Shown here in pieces: positions 1 to 8,351 of a stretch of DNA of 64,000 nucleotides (the first letter of the stretch is position 1; the number at the start of each line of letters is the position of its first letter). The DNA is from Cyclobacteriaceae bacterium (GTDB lineage: Bacteria; Bacteroidota; Bacteroidia; Cytophagales; Cyclobacteriaceae), in the NCBI GenBank assembly GCA_019638355.1, contig JAHBTY010000002.1, positions 635,001 through 699,000 of the forward strand, given 5' to 3'. Under the pieces are notes generated by a model. That model was not told the origin of the DNA. It ran no database searches and saw only the letters and a list, made by a program, of their open reading frames with translations. A program made the position numbers and the translations under genes.

Positions 1-1
1 T

Positions 2-751
2 ATCCGAACTGAAAAAGGAAGACAAATTCGCAGTGCGTTTGTGCCGCGCAGCGATGAATTTTTATTTATGTCGGCCGACTATTCGCAGATTGAATTGCGC
101 ATTGCCGCTTCGTTCGCAAAAGATCAAACCATGATTGAAGCGTTTCGCAACAAGCGCGACATTCATGCCACCACTGCCGCCAAAGTATTTAAAGTAGAAT
201 TAGCACAAGTTACACCCGATATGAGGCGCAAAGCCAAAGAAGTAAACTTTGGGATTTTATATGGCAGTACCGCCTTTGGGCTTTCACAGAATCTCGGCAT
301 CTCTAAAACAGAAGCTACTGAAATTATCGATTCGTACTTCAAAGAATTCTCGGCAATAAAAAGATACATGGATGATTCCATCAACTTTGCGCGCGAAAAA
401 GAATATGTGGAAACCATTTTAGGCCGAAGGCGCTACCTGCGCGATATTAATTCGCGCAATATAACCACACGCGGGTTTGCAGAACGCAACGCCATTAACG
501 CACCCATTCAAGGTAGTGCGGCTGATATTATTAAGATCGCTATGATCTTAATTCACAAATGGCTGAAACGCGAAAACCTGAAAACCAAAATGACCATGCA
601 GGTACACGATGAACTTGTTTTTGATCTTCACAAAGACGAACAAGACATTGTAAAACCAAAAGTAATTGAGTTAATGAAGTCAGCTGTTATTCTGGATGTG
701 CCAATGGAAGTGGAAGTAGGCATAGGAAAAAATTGGTTAGAAGCTCACTGA
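2..751 (+). CDS. polA: DNA polymerase I, C-terminal part (gene cut by the window edge)
   Basis: This is the 3' end of the family A DNA polymerase, which fills gaps during repair and removes Okazaki primers. The frame is open from base 2, where IRTEKGRQIRSAFVPR matches the conserved polymerase block, so the true start lies outside the window. All three palm/finger motifs are visible: motif A (DYSQIELR) with a catalytic Asp, the O-helix motif B (RRKAKEVNFGILYG), and motif C (VHDE) with the second catalytic Asp. The C terminus is normal for the family. There is no downstream operon partner; a toxin-antitoxin pair with its own promoter follows about 60 bp later. Confidence 0.97.
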   Translation: MRTEKGRQIRSAFVPRSDEFLFMSADYSQIELRIAASFAKDQTMIEAFRNKRDIHATTAAKVFKVELAQVTPDMRRKAKEVNFGILYGSTAFGLSQNLGISKTEATEIIDSYFKEFSAIKRYMDDSINFAREKEYVETILGRRRYLRDINSRNITTRGFAERNAINAPIQGSAADIIKIAMILIHKWLKRENLKTKMTMQVHDELVFDLHKDEQDIVKPKVIELMKSAVILDVPMEVEVGIGKNWLEAH

Positions 752-761
752 TAATCAGGTA

Positions 762-793
762 TTTGTCCGATTTGTATTGTTGTTTTATATTTG
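762..793 (+). promoter_or_regulatory. Bacteroidota-type promoter of the MazEF-like pair
   Basis: TTTG (762-765) and TATATTTG (786-793) are separated by 20 bp and match the Bacteroidota -33 TTTG and -7 TAnnTTTG consensus. The predicted transcription start falls just before the antitoxin ATG at 811. The -7 box lies inside the inverted repeat at 784-810. Confidence 0.6.
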
Positions 794-810
794 TGAATCA
801 TAAATATAAA
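784..810. promoter_or_regulatory. Probable operator of the MazEF-like pair (9-N9-9 inverted repeat)
   Basis: TTTATATTT (784-792) and AAATATAAA (802-810) are perfect inverted arms with a 9-bp spacer. They end directly at the antitoxin start codon and cover the -7 box. Antitoxins of this kind usually repress their own promoter through such repeats, so this is a likely binding site; that role is inferred from position and symmetry only. Confidence 0.5.
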
Positions 811-1044
811 ATGGCAACATTTACAAACACCCTTCCTGATAGCCTGCTTGAAAAACTCTCCGAAAAGGCTAAAGCATTGTCGCTTCCTAAAAATAAGCTA
901 ATCGAAACGGCAGTACGGCTTTACCTTGAACATCTTGACAAAGCAGAGTATATAAAATCATACAGTCAGGCTGCTAATGACAAAGACATTTTAACTATTG
1001 CAGAAGAAGGCATGGAAGATTATTTGCGTCAATTAGAAAAATGA
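811..1044 (+). CDS. Ribbon-helix-helix (CopG/MazE-like) antitoxin
   Basis: A 77-residue protein with the short beta strand plus two helices of a ribbon-helix-helix DNA-binding domain (FTNTLPDSLLEKLSEKAKAL, then a helix ending in RLYLEHLD) and a charged C-terminal tail that would bind the toxin. The frame is open further upstream, but ATG 811 is chosen because it lies just after a promoter and an inverted repeat and begins at the domain boundary. It overlaps the MazF-type toxin by 4 bp, the usual antitoxin-first arrangement. Its role as antitoxin rests mainly on this partner. Confidence 0.82.
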   Translation: MATFTNTLPDSLLEKLSEKAKALSLPKNKLIETAVRLYLEHLDKAEYIKSYSQAANDKDILTIAEEGMEDYLRQLEK

Positions 1045-1373
1045 AGCAGGCTGAAATCTGGTATGCCGATTTAAATCCGATAAAAGGAAGTGAGCAAGCC
1101 GGAATACGCCCCGTAGTGATTGTGAGTGGCAATATGTTAAATCAAGTACTTCCGGTGTGCATTGTAATTCCACTTACAACAAAGATCAAACGCTACAAGG
1201 GTAATCCTATCATTACACCAACCAAGATAAACGGTTTGCAAGCTGAGTCAGAGTTGCTGGTTTTCCATATTCGATCAGTTTCAAAAGACAGGTTGGTGCG
1301 TAAAGTGGGCAGTATTCAGAGCGATGAACTCAAACGAGCTCTGGCTACCCTGAATGATCTTATAAAGTATTAA
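1041..1373 (+). CDS. MazF/PemK-family mRNA interferase toxin
   Basis: A 110-residue PemK-fold endoribonuclease that would cleave mRNA when the antitoxin is lost. The N-terminal pattern IWYADLNPIKGSEQAGIRPVV carries the family's conserved Gly-Ser-Glu...Arg-Pro block, and the middle VIPLTTK strand holds the conserved Thr of the active site. The length is typical. Its start overlaps the antitoxin by 4 bp, and its stop overlaps the end of the convergent VapC gene by 4 bp, so two toxin genes meet tail to tail. Confidence 0.9.
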   Translation: MKQAEIWYADLNPIKGSEQAGIRPVVIVSGNMLNQVLPVCIVIPLTTKIKRYKGNPIITPTKINGLQAESELLVFHIRSVSKDRLVRKVGSIQSDELKRALATLNDLIKY

Positions 1374-1762
1374 AGCCAAAGTAGTTTTAGCCCAAGTTTT
1401 TCGTAAACACTCAAGCGGTTGTCTTTTGAAATCAGTATTAGGTTATGTTGTATAGCTTGCCAAACCAACATCCTGTCAAATGGATCTTTAGTAAGAAGTT
1501 CAAGTTTATGAAAGGAACTGGTTTCAACTTCTGATAGTGGTAAGTCTTTGAATTCCAATTCCTGCGAGGCTTGTAAAAAATCTTCAGGAGTTTTGTCTCC
1601 CAATTTGAGTTTGCCCAATTTAAACTTAATAGAAATCTCCCACCAAGATGCCGCACTCACATAGATATTTTCTTTGGATATGATGTCCTTCGCTTTTGGA
1701 GATAGCCGGGCAGTATCTGCAATTGACCAGATAAGAACATGACTATCGAGCAAGTAACTCAT
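1370..1762 (-). CDS. PIN-domain ribonuclease toxin (VapC-like)
   Basis: A 130-residue PIN-domain protein of the kind that cleaves tRNA or rRNA in type II toxin-antitoxin systems. The first acidic residue is in the N-terminal LLDSHVLIW strand (Asp6), the conserved Glu is in WWEISIK, and the later acidic group is in TKDPFDRML followed by LISKDNRL. It belongs to the Phd-partnered PIN branch rather than the AbrB-partnered one. The start overlaps the upstream antitoxin gene by 4 bp. Confidence 0.9.
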   Translation of the reverse strand: MSYLLDSHVLIWSIADTARLSPKAKDIISKENIYVSAASWWEISIKFKLGKLKLGDKTPEDFLQASQELEFKDLPLSEVETSSFHKLELLTKDPFDRMLVWQAIQHNLILISKDNRLSVYEKLGLKLLWL

Positions 1763-1995
1763 GCATTTATTAATTCCTCATCCGACATTTCCCAATCATC
1801 ACTTATTTGAATGGTAACTTTACCATCAAGAGGCCCAAGTTTACGTAAAGGCCTCTTTTTGTTTGCATACGGAGAAAACAAAGCTACTTTCTTTTTCTTT
1901 CTGCCATAGGCCACAATAAACTCTTCACCCTTCATTACTTTCTCAAGATAATAGGTGAATTTGCTTTTGAACTCCCCCACCGTTACAGTTTTCAT
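1759..1995 (-). CDS. Phd/YefM-family antitoxin
   Basis: A 78-residue protein with the Phd/YefM N-terminal fold (TVGEFKSKFTYYLEKVMKGEEFIVAYGRKKKKVAL), which binds DNA as a dimer, and an acidic C terminus (ISDDWEMSDEEL) that would occupy the PIN toxin. It is the first gene of the pair. A symmetric site at 2011-2033, 16 bp before the ATG, is a likely self-repression operator. Confidence 0.88.
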   Translation of the reverse strand: MKTVTVGEFKSKFTYYLEKVMKGEEFIVAYGRKKKKVALFSPYANKKRPLRKLGPLDGKVTIQISDDWEMSDEELINA

Positions 1996-2010
1996 CTTGT
2001 AAAAATACTA

Positions 2011-2033
2011 AAACTTGTCAAGTTGTCAAGTTT
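2011..2033. promoter_or_regulatory. Probable operator of the Phd/VapC pair (7-N9-7 inverted repeat)
   Basis: AAACTTG (2011-2017) and CAAGTTT (2027-2033) are inverted arms with a 9-bp spacer. Inside them lies a smaller palindrome, AACTTG-T-CAAGTT (2012-2024), and TTGTCAAGTT occurs twice in overlapping register. Paired palindromes of this sort are typical of Phd autoregulation. Function is inferred. Confidence 0.5.
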
Positions 2034-2127
2034 GTGATTTTTCAAAACAACATATTTTACCTAAGTGTTAAGTCCTTAACATATGGGTAACATTAAAGTA
2101 ATAATATTGCACCAATCCCATTAAAAC

Positions 2128-3321
2128 ATGAAATTAAAAGGTTTTCTGATGGTTGGCCTGCTATCCATCAGCACTCACCTGGCTACTGCCCAAACCATTA
2201 CCCCTTCTCCTTACTTCACTTTCGGCAAAGGCTTGGGCATTATTTCGCCCGATAGTTTATACCTGTTGAACATCCGGTTTCGTATGCAAAACCGGGCCGC
2301 CTTTCGCACTCAAAGTGCCCATGATCTATCGATTGACCAGGTAGAAGCACGTGTAAGAAGGTTGCGTTTGCGTTTTGATGGCTACATCTATAATCCAAAA
2401 TTCTATTACCTCATTCAATTATCATTTTCAAGATCGGATATGGATTTTGATGATACCGGCTTTCCGAATGTGATTCGCGATGCCATGATTATCTACTCGG
2501 TAAACAAACATTTTTCAATTGGGCTGGGGCAAACCAAGTTACCCGGCAACCGCCAGCGTGTAACTTCATCGGGCGATTTACAATTGGCGGATCGTTCACT
2601 TGTAAATTCAACGTTTAATATCGATCGCGATTTTGGAGCGCAACTTTATTACAATAATCACGCTGGTAAATTTTATTATGTACTGCGTGCCGCCATTTCA
2701 TCCGGAGAAGGAAGAAACATTACAGCATCTGATCGGGGCCTTAGCTACACCGGCCGTGTAGAGCTATTACCCCTGGGAACTTTTACTAATGGTGGCGATT
2801 ATTTTGAAGGTGATATACTACGCGAACCTAAACCCAAACTTTCAATCGGGATTACTGCTTCGCAAAATAACAACACAACCCGAACGGGTGGTCAGCTCGG
2901 TAAATTCTTATATGCACCCAGCGATATGAACAACTTAATGGCCGATTTGCTTTTCAAATACAAAGGGTGGGCTTTAGCCTGCGAGTGGTTGGAGCGCTCT
3001 GCCAACAATGCAATTACTACCAATGCCGATGGTGATATTCGGTTTATTTATACAGGCTTTGGGCAAAATTATCAAGGCAGTTATTACTTTGCCGGCCATT
3101 ACGAAATTGTGGGGCGCTATTCGCGGGTAACACCATTTAAAAAAATTCAACTACTCGATGATCAAACTGAACAATTTACCCTGGGCTTGAATAAATACAT
3201 TCGTGGGCATCGGGTAAAGCTGCAAGGCGATATTACGTTCGAACAAAACAAGTGGCTGCAACAAACCAACCCCAACACCAACAACTGGCAAGTGCGCTTT
3301 CAGATTGAAGCCGGAATTTAA
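2128..3321 (+). CDS. OprO/OprP-type (phosphate-selective family) outer-membrane porin
   Basis: A 397-residue outer-membrane beta-barrel protein. Residues 1-21 are a signal peptide ending in Ala-Thr-Ala-Gln. The body has the features of the phosphate-selective porin O/P family: an early LNIRFRMQNR strand, the RVRRLRLRFDGYIYNPKFYYLIQLSFS block, a central GQTKLPGNRQRVTSSGDLQ segment, and alternating aromatic strands up to a C-terminal strand. The substrate cannot be read from sequence; many Bacteroidota members are not phosphate specific. It stands alone, and its stop lies 1 bp from the stop of the convergent gene, with no visible terminator. Confidence 0.82.
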   Translation: MKLKGFLMVGLLSISTHLATAQTITPSPYFTFGKGLGIISPDSLYLLNIRFRMQNRAAFRTQSAHDLSIDQVEARVRRLRLRFDGYIYNPKFYYLIQLSFSRSDMDFDDTGFPNVIRDAMIIYSVNKHFSIGLGQTKLPGNRQRVTSSGDLQLADRSLVNSTFNIDRDFGAQLYYNNHAGKFYYVLRAAISSGEGRNITASDRGLSYTGRVELLPLGTFTNGGDYFEGDILREPKPKLSIGITASQNNNTTRTGGQLGKFLYAPSDMNNLMADLLFKYKGWALACEWLERSANNAITTNADGDIRFIYTGFGQNYQGSYYFAGHYEIVGRYSRVTPFKKIQLLDDQTEQFTLGLNKYIRGHRVKLQGDITFEQNKWLQQTNPNTNNWQVRFQIEAGI

Positions 3322-3322
3322 T

Positions 3323-4006
3323 TTATAGCGCAACCCCCAACGAAATTCCAAACTTGGGCATAATACCTTGGTAACCCGGTGACCCAATACCTTGATATGA
3401 GGTAACGTAATACTCTTCAGGCCTCGATAGGTCATGGTTCCGATCAATCTTCGATAGTTGAGCACCACCGCCAACGTAGGCATCGAAGAATAAAACTTTC
3501 CAGAACGTTCTATGATAGCCAATTGTAAATCCGGCACCATAGTTTAGAATATAGTCTTCCAGGTAATAGGCTGTACTGGTAATTTGACCCGTGTTAAAAT
3601 TGCGCTGGTGGGCGGTAAACTCGCCTTTGTTCGAAAATGTTCCGCCCGTTACATAGCCACCAATATAAACTCCTTGCACATATTCACGATCTCGTCTGGT
3701 TTTCCGAGGTGTAAACCCATTTAAGTACTTGCGATACTGAAACTCTGCACCAAAGCCTTGATAAAAGTCATCATCGTAATAAAATACAGGAGAACCATTA
3801 TTGCCATCCATCCTGCCGGTTAAATACAGACTATAGCTTTTTGTTCGGGATTTATTAAAAACTTCGGTACCTACCTTTAAGGCTTTAATCATAAAACTCT
3901 GCGGCATTGTTTTAAAAAGTGCCCGGGGAGGTGTTAATGCTGCATCATCCTGACAAAGCGCGGGAACTGATACGAAGCAAAGCAAAATGAAAAGTGGGGT
4001 TTTCAT
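3323..4006 (-). CDS. Small secreted, probably outer-membrane, protein of unknown function
   Basis: A 227-residue protein starting at ATG 4006, chosen because a clean signal peptide (MKTPLFILLCFVSVPALCQ) begins there; an upstream in-frame ATG would add eight non-hydrophobic residues. The mature part is rich in Tyr, Phe and Gly with alternating patterns expected of a small beta-barrel (YRKYLNGF, GVYIGGYVTGGTF, TIGYHRTFWKVLFFDAYVGGG). The FWK-L-F block recurs in the protein encoded at 34556-35179, so the two may be distant relatives. I do not recognise a named family. Confidence 0.7.
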   Translation of the reverse strand: MKTPLFILLCFVSVPALCQDDAALTPPRALFKTMPQSFMIKALKVGTEVFNKSRTKSYSLYLTGRMDGNNGSPVFYYDDDFYQGFGAEFQYRKYLNGFTPRKTRRDREYVQGVYIGGYVTGGTFSNKGEFTAHQRNFNTGQITSTAYYLEDYILNYGAGFTIGYHRTFWKVLFFDAYVGGGAQLSKIDRNHDLSRPEEYYVTSYQGIGSPGYQGIMPKFGISLGVAL

Positions 4007-4179
4007 AGGATTGTGGGTAAGTAGATGCACAACGTGGCCGGTCGGGACTTAGTATTACCGGTTACTATTTTCTTACAGGCTGCACAAGTTAAGGCCAGTC
4101 CGTGGTAAAAATTCAACCACATAGGCACATTAGGGCACATCGAATCTTAACTATTAGACCAAAGCTTTCTAACACGCTT

Positions 4180-6213
4180 TCAATTACCAATCGCCTGCAA
4201 AGCCGCCTCTGCAGCATAACGCACTTCGCTGTTGCGTGTAATGGTTAAAATTCGTGCAATGGATTTTTCAGCGGCAGCGGCATCCTTGCCTATCTTACCC
4301 AAAATTGTAATCAATTGATGTTGCAAGCCACCGTCCTGATCGGTGGTTTTATCCAACCGTGTGGTTAATGCATTTACTGCGGGTTTACCAATTTTTATCA
4401 ACGCTTCTTTTGCAGCTTCCGTATCATTACCATAATGCGGCAACACTGTCAACATGTAGTCAATTGCTTTGGCGTTAGTAGTTTTTAAATTCCCCAATAC
4501 ACTTATGGCCAATGTCTGAATGTTGCTCATGGCAGTTTTATTTTCCAGACTTTTTTTGTTGAGCAGATTTACCAATGTGCTCTCCAATTTTGCCGGTGGT
4601 GTTTCGGAGATTGCCAGCAACTTCATTACGCGTAGTTGCTCGGCCAGGTTGTTGCCTTTCAAAATTGCATCCGCTTCCTCCAGTGTGGGAATGACCCCTG
4701 GAATAGGAACATTGTACTTTACACAAAAGTTAATGCGATCTTCTTTCTGGCTGGGATACGGTGTAAGCAATGCATACGCAGAAAACTTATCGCGGCAACG
4801 CTGGGTGAGAATTTTTAAATCTGCCTCCGGATAGTTTTTGCGGATTTCTTCATTGGTGGTTTCGTTGTAGGTCATCTTAAAGTGCCAGGCAAAATCATAA
4901 AGTTGCTCGTGCGCTTTGGGATATTCGTTGGCATTTACAAACGTAGCCAACCACCCGATCAATTCTGTTTTGCGTTGCGGGTTGGTTTCTTCCTTGTACA
5001 TGGAACTGAGCTCGCTGAACAAAGTCCCTTTCAGTTTCTCATCGGGCGAAAGCCGCGGTGAATAAGTTTCATACACAAATTGCCGTAGCGGTTGACTTTT
5101 GGAAAGCCCTTCCATCATCTCTACATAAGCAACTTCAAAAGTTAGTGCACGGGGCAACCCCAATTTATTCTGCGCTGCCAGATCGAAATATTGTTTGATT
5201 CTGTTTTTCTGTTCGGCATCTGCTGTAGTGGCATTACCAATTAATTGTATTACATAGTTGGATAAGTAATAGTTGCCTACTTTACCCATTGCTGCAAAGC
5301 CCGACTTCCATTCGCGAGCATCCACCTGATTATCTTTGGCGAGGTAACGTATCATTTCATAGGCGCGATCATCGCCCGCGGGGTAGGCAATGGTATCTAA
5401 TGTAGCGAGCAGAAAATTTTTGTACGGTTCGGGGTCAAGTTTAAATCGCGTAAACGCATACATCACATCGTAATGTAATTTACCACACACATTATCGAAA
5501 GGCGTTTTGATTGCATCGTTTACTACTGCCGAGATTTTTTCGGGTGTAGATAAATCATTCAGATGCGGCCGAAAGGCTTCTGCTTTTTCTTTACAGATTT
5601 CGGCTTGTGTTTTGGCAGGTGTTGTGTTTCCGTTAAACGTAATTTGTACGGTATTACTATTGCCTTTGTTTTTATCAACAGGCTCAGCCACAACATCGGT
5701 TTGCGTAAACAAGGTGGCCATGTTTTTATTCATTTTGATGCGGCCCACATAACTCATGGTTATTTCACCACTGGTTACATCAATAATCCGCGCACTCACT
5801 TCTATGTACGATTTCAGTTTGGTGTACGTGCCCGATAAAATTCCATCAATGGGTGCGAGTTGGCCGATCTTCAATGCAGCCGCGGGTTTCATCAAATCGG
5901 TAAGAATAAATTCATGCTCTTTCAAAATCGCATCCATGCGCGTGCGCTCAAACACTTTTAGTTTATCAGGATGGCCCGAGATAGAACCGATAATTGTTTC
6001 GGTTAAGTATTCGCCAAAGGCTTTGCTTTGCTGCGAAGAAGGTGTGGCCGTAAACGGAACTACTGCCAGGCTGTGCGGAGTTTTTGGTGCCGGAGCAGCA
6101 ATAATTTTTGCAGCCAGTTCCTGCGTTACCGCGGGGTAACCTTTTGGTTTTTGGGCCTGTACCTGAAAGGCAATTGCGATTATGGTAAGTGCTTTTAGTA
6201 AACTTCGTATCAT
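4180..6213 (-). CDS. Secreted protein: CsgG/FlgO-like N-terminal domain and HEAT-type C-terminal repeats
   Basis: A 677-residue exported protein with a signal peptide at residues 1-20. Residues about 45-170 resemble the CsgG/FlgO fold: a SLAVVPF strand, FGEYLTETIIGSI helix, KVFERTRMDAIL, then the APIDGILSGTYTKLKSYIEVSARIIDVTSGEI pattern common to this superfamily. The middle is helical and unassigned. The last 150 residues contain HEAT-like helix pairs (KNSEVRYAAEAALQAIG type). CsgG-like domains are used in outer-membrane secretion or surface-polymer regulation, but nothing here fixes a substrate. It is monocistronic. Confidence 0.72.
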   Translation of the reverse strand: MIRSLLKALTIIAIAFQVQAQKPKGYPAVTQELAAKIIAAPAPKTPHSLAVVPFTATPSSQQSKAFGEYLTETIIGSISGHPDKLKVFERTRMDAILKEHEFILTDLMKPAAALKIGQLAPIDGILSGTYTKLKSYIEVSARIIDVTSGEITMSYVGRIKMNKNMATLFTQTDVVAEPVDKNKGNSNTVQITFNGNTTPAKTQAEICKEKAEAFRPHLNDLSTPEKISAVVNDAIKTPFDNVCGKLHYDVMYAFTRFKLDPEPYKNFLLATLDTIAYPAGDDRAYEMIRYLAKDNQVDAREWKSGFAAMGKVGNYYLSNYVIQLIGNATTADAEQKNRIKQYFDLAAQNKLGLPRALTFEVAYVEMMEGLSKSQPLRQFVYETYSPRLSPDEKLKGTLFSELSSMYKEETNPQRKTELIGWLATFVNANEYPKAHEQLYDFAWHFKMTYNETTNEEIRKNYPEADLKILTQRCRDKFSAYALLTPYPSQKEDRINFCVKYNVPIPGVIPTLEEADAILKGNNLAEQLRVMKLLAISETPPAKLESTLVNLLNKKSLENKTAMSNIQTLAISVLGNLKTTNAKAIDYMLTVLPHYGNDTEAAKEALIKIGKPAVNALTTRLDKTTDQDGGLQHQLITILGKIGKDAAAAEKSIARILTITRNSEVRYAAEAALQAIGN

Positions 6214-6542
6214 AAATTTAAAATTAAGCTTTAAGTTTTATGCCTGAAAGTTTAGAACCGCTCACTTTTACTTTTTGGTCATGCATATCGGCTTTACTTG
6301 AGCCCCACATCCTGTATAAAATTCTTTGTTATCCTTACATGATAAGCAACCCGCAATGTCATTCTACATAGCAAAAACATATAGAGGCCCCGCACTGCAT
6401 TTACAACGCCTCACTATTAAAGGCAACGAATATCTTTCCAAAAAAAGAGGCGAACCACTGGATGCCCTTTGTAAAGTTGCAGACTTTCCGGAAACAAGAG
6501 TAGCAACCATCACAAATCAGATCATAAGCCTATCTTTACCCC
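6214..6542. other. Intergenic stretch without a supported gene
   Basis: This 329-bp region lies between two divergently oriented genes. A plus-strand frame opens at 6326 but has no recognisable domain, overlaps the start of the next gene and looks fortuitous. TATCTTTA shortly before ATG 6543 is one base from the -7 consensus TAnnTTTG and may be that gene's promoter. Confidence 0.4.
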
Positions 6543-6821
6543 ATGATTCCCAAATCCTGGTTTGTAATTAAAGACGAGAACACCCGCACGTTTGAAGTGG
6601 TATCACAACCGCTGAGTGAAAATGCTTTCAGCAATAAAGTAGTAGCCATGCAGCGCGAGGGGTTAAACGTTACACCGGTGTTGCTGCCCGTAAGCAATCG
6701 CCACGCCAGCAAAGAACACATTGCCTTTACCGGCTACACCCGCGAGGAAGGATTATTCAACCGCCTGCTGCAACAACATGCCAAATTAATTCAGCAAAAG
6801 TTTGGGGATTGGGAAGACTGA
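6543..6821 (+). CDS. Small conserved-looking protein of unknown function
   Basis: A 92-residue soluble protein with no signal peptide or membrane segment. It has a beta-rich N-terminal half (SWFVIKDENTRTFEVVSQPL) and an amphipathic helical C terminus (LFNRLLQQHAKLIQQKFGDWED). Composition and codon use agree with its neighbours, which supports it as a real gene. I do not recognise the family. It has no operon partner; about 350 bp without a gene follow. Confidence 0.6.
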   Translation: MIPKSWFVIKDENTRTFEVVSQPLSENAFSNKVVAMQREGLNVTPVLLPVSNRHASKEHIAFTGYTREEGLFNRLLQQHAKLIQQKFGDWED

Positions 6822-7171
6822 ACTAGTTGTTAGTCTTTAGTTATTAGTAGTTAGTCCTGAGTAATTTCCCCGCTCCTCCAATAGGTTCGGAATGACATTT
6901 CATAGAGGGTTGTGCACCCTGTACGAGACTGTTATCGCGGTCGGGGTGAAAGAACTTAATACTTAAGGGTAGAATTTTAAACCCCCACACCGCTATGCAG
7001 TAAAAACAGATTAGTTTACCATGAAATGCTTTTTATAGACATCTCGTACTTAACCTAGATGCTTGGCAAGTTGATGTTGGTTAAAGCCCGAACAGATTTT
7101 TTTTCATCGCTTAACAAAGAAATAACTTCGGTTGTTATAATTACATCTCAAACTTCGAAACTAATTACTCC
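6822..7171. other. Intergenic stretch, no gene seen
   Basis: About 350 bp. The first 50 bases contain imperfect TTAGT repeats, possibly slippage, and a GGTTCGGAATGACA stretch of the type found in dispersed Bacteroidota intergenic repeats. I see no ORF, tRNA or clear terminator in it. Confidence 0.4.
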
Positions 7172-8311
7172 ATGAAAAACGAAAAGAAGAAAACCTCGCA
7201 ACTCGTTTCGATTGCCGTAATGCTGGTAGCGGGTGGTGCAATAGGATATTTAGGGGCCCAGGTGGGTGTAAAGGCTGCACAACAAATACCGGGTGTAGTT
7301 ATGGCTACGTTGGTGGTGCTGTTGATACCGGCATTCCTGCTGGTAATTGCCATACACGAAGGTGGCCATGCGCTTGCTGGCACCCGGGTAGCTTTCGATT
7401 TCAGAACCTATGTGGTTGGACCGTTCTTGTGGGACAAGCAGCCCGATGGCTGGAAGTTTATGTGGAATAAAAACATCAACACATCAGGCGGATTGGTTAT
7501 CTGTATTCCTACTGGTACCCATAACCTGGCCAAACGTTTTATGATCTATGTGGCTGGCGGGCCACTGGCTAGTCTTGCGTTGGCATTGGTTGCCGGTATA
7601 GTTTTTATGTTGCTGCGGGGTGTGGGCGAATCGGTGATCGTTCAGATTATTACTTACTTTTTTTCGATGCTTGCCTTTTTATCGGCAGCCATTTTCTTAA
7701 TCACTTCACTTCCGCTGCAGGCGGGTGGATTCTCATCGGATGGTGCCCGGGTGCTGCGCCTTTTGCGCGGTGGCGATAAAGCCCGGTTTGAAATACTGAT
7801 GTTAAAAATGGTAAGCAGCAGTATGGCCGGTATGCGCCCGGCTCAGTTGAATAAAACAGAACTGGAAGAGGCAAGCCAGTTGGGCGAACGGTTGCAATCG
7901 CCCATGGTTTTGTACATTGCCTACTATCTTTACTTATCAACACTGGATCGTAACCAGGTAGAAGAAGCAGAACAATACCTGCAGGTGTATATCAATAATG
8001 CTGATGATGTACCCGAAGGTTTACGCGGAACTGTGTGGCTGGAGGCTGCCTTCTTTTATGCTCTTGTTCGAGGTGATTTACAAAAAGCAGAAAAGTATTT
8101 TCAGTTGTATAAACCCTCGGCCCTTACACCGCTGGCCGTAGAGTATGCAACGCGTGCAGCTATGGCAAAACTAAAAGGTGAAAGCGCTGGGTTTAGCGAG
8201 TGGATTTTGAAAGCCAAACAAGCTTTACCCAACATGATGGATAAAGGCGCGATGCTGGTGGTGCAGGATAAACTTGATCTTTTGAATGCGGAGAAACCGG
8301 TTAACACATAA
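7172..8311 (+). CDS. M50-type (site-2-protease-like) integral membrane zinc metallopeptidase
   Basis: A 379-residue membrane protein. A first helix (about residues 10-30) and a second (about 41-62) lead into HEGGH (His62 to His66), the zinc-binding motif of M50 peptidases. Later conserved elements are an AGGPLASLALALVAG helix near residue 130 and SSDGARVLRLLRGG near residue 190, which takes the place of the NPDG motif. The last 170 residues are soluble and helical, reminiscent of TPR-like repeats (VEEAEQYLQVYINNADDVPEGLRG, LQKAEKYFQLYKPSAL). Such proteases cut other membrane proteins; the substrate here is unknown. It is monocistronic. Confidence 0.8.
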   Translation: MKNEKKKTSQLVSIAVMLVAGGAIGYLGAQVGVKAAQQIPGVVMATLVVLLIPAFLLVIAIHEGGHALAGTRVAFDFRTYVVGPFLWDKQPDGWKFMWNKNINTSGGLVICIPTGTHNLAKRFMIYVAGGPLASLALALVAGIVFMLLRGVGESVIVQIITYFFSMLAFLSAAIFLITSLPLQAGGFSSDGARVLRLLRGGDKARFEILMLKMVSSSMAGMRPAQLNKTELEEASQLGERLQSPMVLYIAYYLYLSTLDRNQVEEAEQYLQVYINNADDVPEGLRGTVWLEAAFFYALVRGDLQKAEKYFQLYKPSALTPLAVEYATRAAMAKLKGESAGFSEWILKAKQALPNMMDKGAMLVVQDKLDLLNAEKPVNT

Positions 8312-8328
8312 TCCTGTTGTTAGGCGAT

Positions 8329-8349
8329 AGAACTCCGCATGTTCTTTTT
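8329..8349 (+). terminator. Weak candidate terminator between convergent genes
   Basis: AGAAC (8329-8333) and GTTCT (8341-8345) form a short stem with a 7-base loop followed by T residues. It lies between the stop of the M50 peptidase gene and the stop of the CHAT protease gene. The stem is only five pairs, so the call is weak. Confidence 0.3.
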
Positions 8350-8351
8350 AA

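Noticed and set aside
6326-6571. Plus-strand frame of 81 codons before the 92-residue protein
   Set aside because: No domain, no signal peptide, overlaps the next gene's start in another frame; composition gives no support.
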